DNA of 64,000 bases from Eleginops maclovinus (lineage: Eukaryota > Chordata > Actinopteri > Perciformes > Eleginopidae): NCBI RefSeq assembly GCF_036324505.1, contig NC_086357.1, positions 19,780,793 to 19,844,792 on the forward strand, given 5' to 3'. Made by a program: the position numbers and the translations under genes. Positions within the stretch are counted from its first letter, which is position 1. Every line of letters begins with the position of its first letter. Shown in pieces: positions 23,301-35,330 of the stretch. A model generated the notes under the pieces. The model did no database searches. It saw only the letters and a program-made list of their open reading frames with translations, and was not told where the DNA came from.

Positions 23301-25152
23301 TTGAAGAGAAGAGAATCAAAGTGAAAGAAAGAGAAAAACTGAGGCAAAGTCAAGTTGAGGCCAGAAGAAGATTGCAAAAAGGTAAGATTCAATGTCAGAG
23401 AAGTTTCCACGCTCAGGGAGTAAGTAGAAACCAGGGGTGGACAAATTACAGATATTCAATACTGAAGCATTGTTGTGAGCATGCTGGCCTTAACATAACC
23501 CCATAACTCAAAGATCTGCTGTAGTGTGATAGATTCTTAGTCTTTCTAAAACTAAATATTTACATCTTCCTTGAAAGGAATCAGGAATAGGTCAATATTT
23601 TTGCAACAATAGCGACTAAACGTATTTGCAAACTGTATTTGCCTCTCTAACTAAACACATATTGATCAGGAAAGAGTCCCCCTTTTCCTGATCAACATTT
23701 AGTCTAATTTTGCCACATTATCATTTAATGGAGACTGATTTCTGATACTGGAACAAGCTGTTGATGAGTCTTGTGTTTAAAGGGCATGATGTGGTTTTTC
23801 ACCCTGCATTTACCTTCTTCTCAGAATCCAGTAAAGAATTACATGAGCTGACTTTTGTGATGCTTGGTCAGAAGACATTTGGAAAGAGTGCAACAGGAAA
23901 TACCCTCCTGCATGAAGAAGTGTTTCCCACCTGTCAGAACGAGAACAGTCAGGTGGAGCAGAGGAAAGTTGATGACAGAATGGTTACAGTGGTCGACACT
24001 CCGGGGTGGTGGAAGGATCCCTCCAAATGCACAGAAGAGATGGACAAAAAAATAGTTGAAGGTCTGAAGCTGAGCCCATCGGGCTTTCATGCTGTTCTGC
24101 TGGTTGTCCCTTTGGACCTGACGTTCAGAGAAGCTCAGCAGGCCGCCCTGGAGGATCACATGAGCCTCCTTGATGACAGCGTCTGGAAACACACCATGGT
24201 GCTGTTCACATACGGAGACAAACTAGCAGATAAATCCATTGAGGAGCACATTGAGAGTGAGCACAAGGCACTACGCTGGTTAATAGACAAGTGTGAGAAC
24301 AGATACCATGTTGTGAACAACTTAAAGAAAGCTAATATGAGCCAAGTAACAGAGCTTTTTGAGAAGGTAGAGGAGATGGTTGCAGGGAACAGGAGTAAGC
24401 TTTTCTACCCTGAGATGAGCAAAATCTACCTAAACATAGAGGACAAATTTAGGAGGTTGCAGCTCAAAAATGTGCTCAAGCAGCGACTGGCTGAGGAGTA
24501 CATAAGGAGAGAGCTGGAGATGATGACAAGCTTCAAACAAACACTCATCGAGCTGAAAGCTCAGATCGGTGAGAGTGCGAAAGGCACTAAATCTAAGTTG
24601 CTGAGTGAGTATCATGCTACATGATCAATGTTTTTTAAAATCATAATATGAATGTAATGTTGTTTTAACTTTTAGTTTTGATGATAATCCCTAGTTGGTG
24701 ACATCACCAAACTCAAATCCAAGGGTATTGGTCAGAAGAACAAAGATGGAAAGGACAAAGAGGAAAACATAAACTCAAAGATCAGCCAGGAAATTGAAAG
24801 GCTGAATAACGACATAGAAAGGAAATCTTCAGATCTTTGCCAGAGCAGCTTTGACTACCTGCTCCCAAGCTGTAAGTACAAAAAAGAGATCTTCATTTTT
24901 AGCATTCAGAATAGTACTGAGCAAGACTTTACAGTCAAATTGTGTTTTGTTTCATTTACAGTCAACAGAGAGTCTTTAACAGAAAGGAACACTTCCTCCA
25001 ACCAATTTGAGGACATCCTAGGTTGGCTGGCAACAGTTCAGATTGGTACAAATGAGGAGAACCAGTTGACCCTCAACTTCTCTCAGACGTCCGGATACAG
25101 ATCTGTGGTGCCGCAAAACACCTTGGAATTTGACGCAGAAGATTATCCCTGA
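20343..25152 (+). CDS. gimap8: GIMAP8-type protein with three AIG1 GTPase domains
   Basis: GIMAPs are immune-associated GTPases acting on lymphocyte survival and intracellular membranes. Exons: 20343-20358, 21748-22467, 22683-23381, 23825-24604, 24695-24871, 24962-25152; 2583 nt, 860 codons plus stop, all junctions phase 1 with GT-AG. Each large exon encodes one complete AIG1 domain: P-loops GGRWAGKSSSGNTIL (K28), GSRGVGKTSVGNTIL (K266), GQKTFGKSATGNTLL (K499); G3 boxes DVPGW, DTPGW, DTPGW; G4-like boxes FTCGD, FTRGD, FTYGD; and the conserved HTMVLFT/HTIIVFT strand. Charged, probably coiled-coil stretches follow domains 1 and 3. The last two exons (residues about 739-860) encode a lysine/glutamate-rich segment and a tail ending DAEDYP, with no domain I recognise. 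Three AIG1 domains are the hallmark of GIMAP8. The five-codon first exon (MENEL) is the least certain part. Confidence 0.91.
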
Positions 25153-25193
25153 AAATGCTCTGTTTATGCTAGTAATAAGTTTACATTCCTATC

Positions 25194-25199
25194 ATTAAA
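25194..25199 (+). promoter_or_regulatory. Candidate poly(A) signal of the GIMAP8-type gene
   Basis: ATTAAA 42 nt after the stop codon, the common variant hexamer. It would give a very short 3' UTR. Confidence 0.45.
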
Positions 25200-26443
<1,244 letters not shown>

Positions 26444-26482
26444 TGACGTCAATTTCCTGAGACGGAAGTAAAGAATTGTAGT
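26444..26482 (+). promoter_or_regulatory. Proximal promoter of rabggta: CRE, ETS and ZNF143-like motifs
   Basis: A perfect palindromic CRE (TGACGTCA, 26444-26451), an ETS-type core (ACGGAAGT, 26462-26469) and GAATTGTAGT (26473-26482), the reverse complement of the ACTACAATTC core bound by ZNF143, lie within 39 bp. There is no TATA box. This combination is typical of housekeeping promoters and fits rabggta. Confidence 0.6.
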
Positions 26483-26554
26483 CGTTAGAAACCCTGACAT
26501 GACAAATCAAACTGCTTGAAATACATACAACAAGGCAAGTAAACACAATAACAG
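26483..26554 (+). other. rabggta: Probable noncoding first exon of rabggta
   Basis: The sequence ends ACACAATAACAG followed by a good donor GTAGGT at 26555. The next exon (26877-26912) has a strong acceptor (CATCATAAACAG) and ends with the start codon. The exact transcription start is not visible, so the left boundary is a guess. Confidence 0.5.
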
Positions 26555-26909
26555 GTAGGTGTTTTTTGGGTTAAACTATGCGGCCTTCAATGCTTTCCTA
26601 TGATGAAAATATTTTATTCTGTCGTTGGTGGCTGTTATTCTGTGATGGTTTGAATGAGCCCAGCCCAGTGTTGTTGACTGGAAACGGAGCTAATTAGCAA
26701 GCTAACTGCAGTCGCATAGGTGTTTATATTCAGTGTTTTAACCTTAGAGAGGGCTATATATTTTGATGCAGATGATCATCAAACGTCTGAGCTTCTGTCA
26801 GATCTCTGTGCGCCTGTCATGTAAATGTTACTGAGGCCTAACTCTGAATATCTCTGTTCATTTCCATCATAAACAGATCTTTGGGAAATCTCTAGCACCA
26901 ACAGGAAGG

Positions 26910-29900
26910 ATGGTAAGAAATTCGTTTTTCTTTTGAGATGATTGTGTGTTCATTGCTATGGTACAGTGTTTATGTTGTACATGGAGCAATACATTATTTA
27001 TCATTTAACTGTAGCCTGGAAGAGTGAGCTGCGCTTAATCTTCCTCCCCTTTTTTGTGCTTTTGACAGCATGGTCGAGTGAAGGTTAAATCTACAGCCCA
27101 GCAGGAAGAGGAGAAGAAAAAAGAGAGGGAGAAGAAACTGAAAATATACGTGGCTGCACGAGATGCCTGTTTTTCCAAGGTTTTTCAGAAAACCAAATTT
27201 ATATCATATGTTGTATACAGTATGTCTTACATGATAAGGCTATTCATGTACTACAAAGATGCTGTTTTAAACAACTTTCATGAAAAACAACAATGAAACG
27301 TTTTGTTGCAGTGGGTAACATGTACTTCATTACCATGACCATGCCTTTTTTATATATATAATTCACACACACCATCATGTTGCTGTTATTTCTCACTAGA
27401 GCACCAAATGTGCATTATGAAATTAAATACATCCTAACAAATGAACTATATTTGCAACAGATTTAATAACTTCTTATGCAAGCTGCAGTGCAATGCTATT
27501 TTAGGAAATTACTGTGCCTTTAAAAACCTGAAATTAGTTTCGGACTGGGTGCCACAGACAGGATTAGTTAGTTAGAAACAATAGAGACAGATATAAGAAT
27601 AAAGAATGACAAGAGCCTTATCCACTACGTGACAGTCCACATGTGAAATTAAAGTACAGCATTTAAAATCCAGTCATGCTTTGTGCTCATTGGATAGTTT
27701 CACTAAGCAGCACCTTATTATTAGTTTTAGTGTTTGTTCTTTTGCTAATTTCTTGTATGTCCTTTCCCTGTTTGTGTCTAACCGTCGCTTTGTATTTGCC
27801 TTCCTCACTTCACAGAGGAAGGAGGGTATTTTCGATGATGAGGCTCTGCAGATTTCCCAGCAGCTCCTATCTTCCAATCCTGACTTTGCAACCCTCTGGA
27901 ACTACAGGAGAGAGATCCTAATGCACCTGGAGACTGTCAAGTAAGATCATTACCATTTATCTTATCATCTGAATATTTACATTAGAACACTTTTTGAATG
28001 GAAAGCCATCAGAGATGTGACAGAAGAATTATGATTTTGTTTCTCTGTGTCCGCTCCAGGGACGAGGATGAACTGCAAAAGATTTACGTGGCTGAGCTGT
28101 CTTTTCTGGAGTCTTGCCTAAAAGTAAACCCAAAGTCCTACGGCAGCTGGCATCAACGATTGTGGGTTTCAACCCGCCTGCCCAAACCGGACTGGGCCAG
28201 AGAGCTGAATCTGTGTGATCGCTGCTTAAGCCTGGACGATCGAAACTGTAAGTAATGAAGATGGTGAAATTCTTAAAATCTGCTTAATTTTAGCAACCTG
28301 ATATTTTACTTCACTCTTTCCATCTGTGTCTCTCCTTATTTGGCCAGTCCATTGCTGGGATTACCGCCGCATGGTTGTGAAGATGTCCAGTGTGCCCGTG
28401 GATCAGGAGTTGGCCTTCACTGATCGTCTTATTGGCTCCAACTTCTCCAACTACTCCAGCTGGCATTACCGCAGCACCCTGCTGCCACTGCTCCACCCAG
28501 AATCTCCTGAGCCTCCATCACCATGCCGCAAGCCCCCCCAATCCTCCCCTCCGCCTTCACCACAAACCCTCTCCCACCGCGTCTGTGAAGAGCAGCTCCT
28601 CAAAGGTGAACTTAACAACTTAGCAAGTGAAGGGCCAGGGTTTAAAGTCAGCAATAACTATTGACAACCAACAGGGGGCAGACTCAGGCTTCACATCGGC
28701 TGTAAATTGTAGAACTTTGCAAATGATGCCTGCTCTGTAATACAAGATAAAAGCAGCATCTTACTACACTCATTTTGTTTTTCAGAGTATGAGCTTGTAC
28801 AAAATGCTTTCTTCACCGACCCCAACGACCAGAGTGCTTGGTTCTACTATCGCTGGTTGCTAGGCAGAGGTATGTCAATCTGTTAATATGAAGTACATAA
28901 CGTTTTGTTTGTGTATGAAATATTGACTGTAGGAACAAACTTGTTTGCCTGTTTTAACAGCTGAACGTGAAGAGATGATAAGCTGTGTGTATGTCAGTCG
29001 GGATGAAGAGAGAGTGGCAGTCGCCTTCTCTAGGCCCGTCAATGTGAGTAACTTGTTTTCAAAAAAATAATGCAGAAGTGCTTGTGGTCTTACTATGTCC
29101 AACCAAGTTTGATTCATTTTTCCGCTTGTTCTCAATCACATGACACCTTAAGTGGCTGCCTGTGTTCTCTAGACCCCTTGACCAACTCTTTCATATGGCC
29201 GAATAAGCTGTTTTTGTATTTTATTTTTTATATGTGGCAGAATGCAGTTCAAATATAGGAATCTTTGATGCAGTCTCCATGGTTAACTGAGCAACCTGTC
29301 GTCTTCCCTCTGCTCTGTTAGGCGGAGGCTAGTGGCCTGCTGCTGGTCCTGGACGGTCAGCCCCAGAGAGTGGAGTGGAGGAGCGTCCACCCGCGCTTTA
29401 AACACAGCCCTGTCTGGGTATCCTTTTCCATTGGCTGTTTATGCCCCAGGCATTATATCTGATTGTCACTGTGTGCTGCAGATGGAGCAGGATACCAGTT
29501 TAACATTCTCATCATTCCTTACTTACAGCATGCCGATAAAACCCTGTGGTAAGTGCGAGTATTTAAGGGGGAACATTTTGATCACAAAACTTTGAATAGT
29601 GTTCTGGAAAGGAATGTCATTGTGAGCGCAGTACGACCTCTCGTCCTGGCTTTTAAAGCTTTTCTAACCTGTCAGGGCACAGTGACACAGACAAAACCAC
29701 ATTTAGTCTCAAATACAGCTTATAAAGATGCATTTCAGGAGGAAAGTAACTCTGCCCCGAGCTTCCTGTGAAGGGGGCAAGCCAACTCAGGTTCTTCGCC
29801 ATTGGAAGCAGTTTGCTCAGCTGTTGTGAAAATTGATGTGTTAACATGCGAGCGAAGAAGCTGTTATTATATACATATTATATTATGATTTCATCTTCAT

Positions 29901-32466
29901 TCCTATTTATATTTACTTATAATCCATGTTATTATCATTTTGATGAGCGCAGGTGCAGCTGAGTATAGACACTTTTCATAATCGACACTCCATCAGGAAT
30001 GTAATGTATATTCAGCCTTATCTGATTATTTGATCTTAAAATTAGTATTTTAATTCCGTTTTCTTTTAAACTCAATTCTAAACGCTTATCACTGCTCTTT
30101 CAGTGATATATTTTACTGGTCTGTGCAAACTTAATTTCATTTATTAAAGCCCAGTTTGTCCAATATACCGGTACTGTTTTGCTATTCCACCAAGGATGTA
30201 TTTTTGTCACACCGTCCAGCACTGCCTTCTGTATTGTCATGCAAATGAGCCACGGACTAACTATGCACGCTCATCCTGTGGGTCTGGGTGTCCATCCATC
30301 TCTTTCCCTTGTGGAGTAAATATTCAATTTTTTTTAACCTAACACCTGCTAAGATCTGTGATCTTCCTCCGGGAACGATAAGCGACATCCCGTATGAACA
30401 CAACCTGACTGTGCACTGGACTGAGAAACCCACTCACCGAGACTGTGCTCTGTACACAGGTGATGGATACCATGATTACTTTACTTGTCATGCTCTGTTT
30501 GTGGCTGGATTACAAATATGTTCTTCCTTCGAGCCTCATTACACTTTCAACTTCCACAGGTCGATCTGAGAGTTGGTGTCGAGACTCGGCTACGGATCAG
30601 GAACTTTTCAGGTATTGTTTTACCACAACAAAGCGTTTGAGTCTTTTTAATTAGTACAAGCTGAGTGTGTTCTTCTTTCTGTAGGAGTGAACTCTCAGTA
30701 GAGAAGACCTCAGTGTTGCAGTCAGAGCTGCAATCTTGCAACCAGCTACAAGAACTGGAGCCACTCAATAAATGTAAATTATTTATCGCCGTCTCAACAC
30801 ACACTCAAATCACAAATACACACATGCTGAAGTTTGCTGATCGTGATGTTTTCTATAGCCATTGAAACCATCTGCTTGCCTTGGCAGGGTGCTTATTGAC
30901 CATTATCCTCCTGATGAGGGCGCTAGATCCTCTGGGATATGAAAAGGAGACACTGGCTCATTTCCAAACTCTGAAAGTGAGTACCAATCATATGCAGCCT
31001 GTGACACTGACTAGAAAATGGGTCACAGACTGAATGGTGTTGTTTTTGTTCTTCAGGAAGTGGATTCCATGCGCTCTGCATATTACAGCGACCTGTGCAG
31101 CAAGTTTATGATTGAAAACACCATCTTGAAAATGGAGTATGCTGAAGTGCGCGTCTTCAGTATTTCTGACAAGGTTGTTGAGGAATTATGAAAAAAATCT
31201 ATTAAAATGAGCTCATAGTGAAGTACCTATAAGTCATGTCTCCTTTTATTTCTTACAGAATCTGACCACTTTGTGCCACCTGGACCAGCTGTTATTGGTT
31301 ACCCACATCAATCTGTCCTCCAATCAGTTGCAGCGGCTGCCTCCTCAGTTCGCCATGTTGCAGTGCCTGGAGGTGACAAAGCTCCAATTCAAATCCGATT
31401 ATATGTCCTACACAGGCGATGTGTCTTTTCTTCTTTTGTGTGTCCCACAATTGGGAGATGACAGTTGAAAAGATACATACGGAGAGAACTTATTTTCTGC
31501 AGCATATTTCACAAAAAATGTTCTTGCTTGCAGGTCTTAGAGGCTGACAATAACTCGATAGAAAATCTGGAAGGAGTTTATCATCTTCCCAAGCTGGAGG
31601 AAGTTCTCTTGAAGAACAACAGTATCCTTAAATCTCTCTGGAAAACGTCCTGTTCTAGACCTGTGTCATATCCTGTAGAGTTACTGTCATAGAGATACAT
31701 TTATATTATATCTCTATACTCCTCTCATAGTGTAAACATGACTAAGCGCATGGCTCAATGCTGAACACTGCTCACAGCTTGGTAGAAAGTGCTAAGGTCG
31801 TGTGAATAGTGCCACTTAAAACATGCACTACACACAAAGATGGGGTTTGCTAAGTTCAGAAAACTGCAGGCTCTTCCGTTTCAGTGCATGAATAATTTGT
31901 TTACACTTGGAACGTTGTTAAGCGATTGGGTAAATAAAATCAGAGCAACAATTTCACAGAGCTAACGGCATCATTAAAACGGAGAGAGACACATTAGCAG
32001 CACATCATGACCCGCAGACTGCTTCTCCTTCACGCTTCACTTGCCCTGATACACTCCAGAGGAATTAATGCTGTTTACAGGTTATGACACCAAGGCTACA
32101 TTCAAGATTTGGTTTTGTTTCACTTTCAGTGCCTTCTTCTGATGCAAATTTAGGCCTCCAGGTTTAGAATAATTAATTAATATCCAAGTGTCATATTTGA
32201 CATGTGGATCTCACATTTGCACCACTGTTTGGAAAATGTGCCCCCACCATCTCCGTTCTCTTCACTGTTTGTCACTGTTAACCACAGGAAGGCTTTTTCA
32301 TTAACCCAAATGCACAGAAATCTCTTCGTTGTCAGATCTGCAGCCGCTGGCCTCCTGCCCCATGCTGAAGCGCCTTGATCTCCGTGGCAACCCTGTAACT
32401 CAAACGCCCGACATTGAGTCGAAGCTGGCAGAGCTGCTGCCCTCGGTCACAAACCTCCTGCTCTGA
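26910..32466 (+). CDS. rabggta: Rab geranylgeranyltransferase alpha subunit
   Basis: This is the alpha subunit of cytosolic Rab GGTase II, which with RABGGTB and REP attaches geranylgeranyl groups to Rab GTPases. Exons: 26910-26912, 27069-27179, 27816-27940, 28060-28247, 28348-28605, 28786-28869, 28961-29043, 29322-29417, 30354-30459, 30560-30611, 30685-30773, 30888-30976, 31057-31173, 31259-31372, 31534-31621, 32318-32466; 1752 nt, 583 codons plus stop. The N-terminus [20 protein letters not shown] is near-identical to other vertebrates. Prenyltransferase alpha repeats follow ([61 protein letters not shown]). After them come the Ig-like insert (exons 7-10) and C-terminal LRRs ([22 protein letters not shown]). 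The last exon must start at 32318, restoring [16 protein letters not shown]. Human is 567 residues; the extra length is a proline/serine-rich loop in exon 5. The start codon is the final triplet of its exon. Confidence 0.96.
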
Positions 32467-33829
32467 TGAGCTGGAGGGCAGGACTGCCATCGCCATCAGC
32501 GCCGTCGTTCAAATGTCCCTCCCAGTCTCCAGCGTGTTTGTTTGTGAAGGAGAAAGTGGGTGTTTTTCAAACGTCTTGTGACTCTGTTTGTTCCCCTTGT
32601 TTCGTGAGACTGTCAATCACATTGATCCCTGCGGCTCTGAAGCCCGATGCCTCTGGGCATAAGTCAGAAACCTCTAACGCAAACCTTTTCAAAGTCTGAG
32701 AATGCTTCCAGACAGAGCTCCCCCCCCCCCCCTTAGTTACACTAAATTCCTGCATGCATATGATATAATGATTACGTTTTATGAGCCAATAGATTTGTCC
32801 AACAGCCCAATATGTCTGTTGGATAAAAACTACATAAAATACAAAAAATGGTCCTTAAACATTTACTAGCTTCTGAGTACTGAGTAAAAAGAAAAACAGT
32901 AAAACAACTGTATCTCTGAATTTAGGCTATTTTATGTGATCTTGTTTAGTCGATCACATCCAGCAACTGAGCCTTCGCTTGAAACTGTTTGAAGACATCC
33001 TGGGAACCTGTCCTCACTTCAAAATCGTATGTCATAACACGTCCAACAAATGTCTAGATTTGTCAGTGTGAGTGATTGAGTAAGTGCGTAATAACCAATG
33101 TTGCGTTTACCTGTGTGCGTATGGATATCCTTATTACAACCGAACCAAATGCATGCAGTAACCCTCATAAAGGAGTACATTGAGTTTATATGGATTGGCG
33201 TGCAGCAAGGCTGGCTTATTGCTTCTATAAACTTACAAACGGTTATATAAGAAAAATATGCGTGTAACTGATGATCACCGCATCGCGTAGTTCTCACACA
33301 TATTTTTAAGGGTTGTGTAAAGCATTTAATATATGACACTATACTGTTGCACAGTAAGTCACAGTTCCAGTAATAAATCTGCACACATTGTGTCACTGCC
33401 TTCCAAAACGCTTCTTTGCCTTTCTTTCTGTTATCGAACTAAATTGAATATCTCATGTACAAGCTTTCCTGAATGCACCTTTATTCCCCAAGCCATTCAC
33501 ACATGAGGTGGGCTGCCTGATTGAACCTTCAGATACTAATGAAAAAATTGTTTACCTTTTTCATTTGATTAATCTGCGGTATTAATTGATGTTTGTTTTA
33601 CTCTGAGGCAATGGGTTGTTAAAGCAAACCCTTCAGGCAGAAACTGTCCTATGGGTGTGTGTGAACCAAAACAAGTACATTTGAAAAATACCACAGCTTT
33701 TGGTGGGTTCATCCATTGTGAAATTATCTATTTAAAAACCAAGGTGAATGTTAAGAGTTCTGGCAACCCCATGGTGGAACTGGAGGGAACCCCAATCAGT
33801 AGTAGTTATAACAGTTCACTTAAAACTGG

Positions 33830-33935
33830 ACATATCCACCTGCTGGTAATGCTAAAGACATGACTGTGGATCACCAAAGTCAGTAGGCTTTTATCCTCTG
33901 GGTACCATGAATATCTGTAAAAGTGTAAATGATCA
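33830..33935. repeat. Second copy of the CACCAAAGTCA-type interspersed repeat
   Basis: It contains GGATCACCAAAGTCAGTAGG, CATCTGGG-like TATCCTCTGGGTACCATGAA and TATCTGTAAAAG, the same pattern as the copy in the Fc receptor-like intron 3. A possible third fragment lies at 43200-43240. Confidence 0.55.
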
Positions 33936-34692
33936 ACCAACAGAGTGGCATTGCTTATCATAGTCACAAGTTAAATAGTGATCAATGTATGCTATTTCAG
34001 GGAAATAACAAACAGGTTAAAGTAACATACAGTGAGGTCTCCTTTTGTTGATTATTTTCACGTACAATAGCGTCATAGGAGTATTTGTGTAATACTGGAC
34101 TGTACACTTGTTCAGTAGGCTTATCCCTCTAAATGTTGCAATATAATCAGAGTTACAGTGAACCCATCACAAAGTTGAGAAACTTGAAGAAACCCAACTC
34201 AACCAGTCCGTGCAGATAGAGTCATGATCTTGCATCACTCATCACAGACTGAAAAAAGGAGTTGACACTCCCAGACAGAGAGTGGGCACACATTTTTTAA
34301 CTGTCACAGTATGAAAAGCAGGTGTGATAAAAATCAATTATGGCTGAATTCCATTAAGCTGCTTCATTCCTGGTATTGTGCATGCTGGTTGACTCACGAT
34401 TCTCTGGGACATCTGAATAGAGCGGAGTCATAGTTTTTCTGGGTTTTTACACCTGTCCTCTTCCTTGTATGACGAGTGAACAGTCTTTTGAGAAAAACGC
34501 CTATATGATTTTAAATTTAAAGTTTAGATATTTACAAGCTTTTATATCTCCTTTTTCCACTTTTGAACTATAAATTACGATAATTAGATAATTAGAGTCT
34601 GGTATAGATAATACTAAAGTAGTGAATAAATCTATACATTTAAAATGAGAATAGTGCACATGCTTCATAAGGATTGGATCCAAAACTATTGC

Positions 34693-34718
34693 ATAATAAT
34701 AATAATAATAATAATAAT
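34693..34718. repeat. (AAT)n microsatellite, 26 bp
   Basis: Perfect ATA/AAT trinucleotide array in the rabggta-tgm1 spacer. Confidence 0.95.
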
Positions 34719-35254
34719 GGCTGCATCATAATAGTTATAATGTCAATTTAGTTGTATTATTGCCATTGTCATTTAACTAGTGTAAAAAAAATGGAGAGAG
34801 AAATCATTTCAATGTTAAACGTACACTACACACAAAATAAATGTGTAATAAATACTTATATTGGGTACGAAATACCTTATTAGATATACCATCCAGTTTT
34901 CCAGAGTGCCCTTAACAACATTAATACAGCACAAGCACAAATCGAAAAAATAATTTGAAAAAAAGCTAAAATACCAACAGGACAATTGAAGACAATACCA
35001 ATTGTGACAAAAAACTAAACCAAAGAAGCATAAAATGGATTGTTCATTCACAGATTATGGGAAAGTGTGGTATTATACACTAAAATGTGTTTTGATTTAA
35101 TTTCAATATAGGCGGTTCTTAACTCCCTCTCATACTGAAATAGTTTCAATTTTTTCTTTGGCAAAATATCTGACCTGACTGCAGTTGGTGCAGCAGGAAG
35201 GCGTGCCCTCACTGTCTTAGCGCTACTTAAAGGAGGGCTGAACTCGTATACTCC

Positions 35255-35330
35255 CTCAAACACAAAGACAGCGCACCGAAGATTTCCTCCTCCAGTCTGC
35301 TTTGCCTCATTTCTTCTGCCACTGAACTGA
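35255..35330 (+). other. tgm1: Probable noncoding first exon of tgm1
   Basis: The first coding exon of tgm1 begins one base after a strong polypyrimidine acceptor at 38400-38401, so an upstream noncoding exon is required. At 35331 there is a strong donor GTGAGT. About 105 bp upstream of it is CTTAAAGG, a weak TATA variant at 35226-35233. TSS position and exon extent are inferred. The implied intron is about 3.1 kb. Confidence 0.45.

Larger units (their letters stand above)
32467..35254. other. Intergenic region between rabggta and tgm1 exon 1
   Basis: It contains the rabggta 3' UTR (no canonical AATAAA seen in the first few hundred bases), a C-run at 32721-32732, one interspersed-repeat copy and an AAT microsatellite. 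Open frames, such as the 125-codon one on the minus strand at 33019-33396, have no recognisable homology. Confidence 0.5.

Noticed and set aside
32336..32466. Acceptor at 32335 for the last rabggta exon
   Set aside because: It would delete about six residues of a leucine-rich repeat; the acceptor at 32317 restores [14 protein letters not shown] in frame.
33019..33396. 125-codon minus-strand frame between rabggta and tgm1
   Set aside because: No motif or plausible splice partners; consistent with chance.
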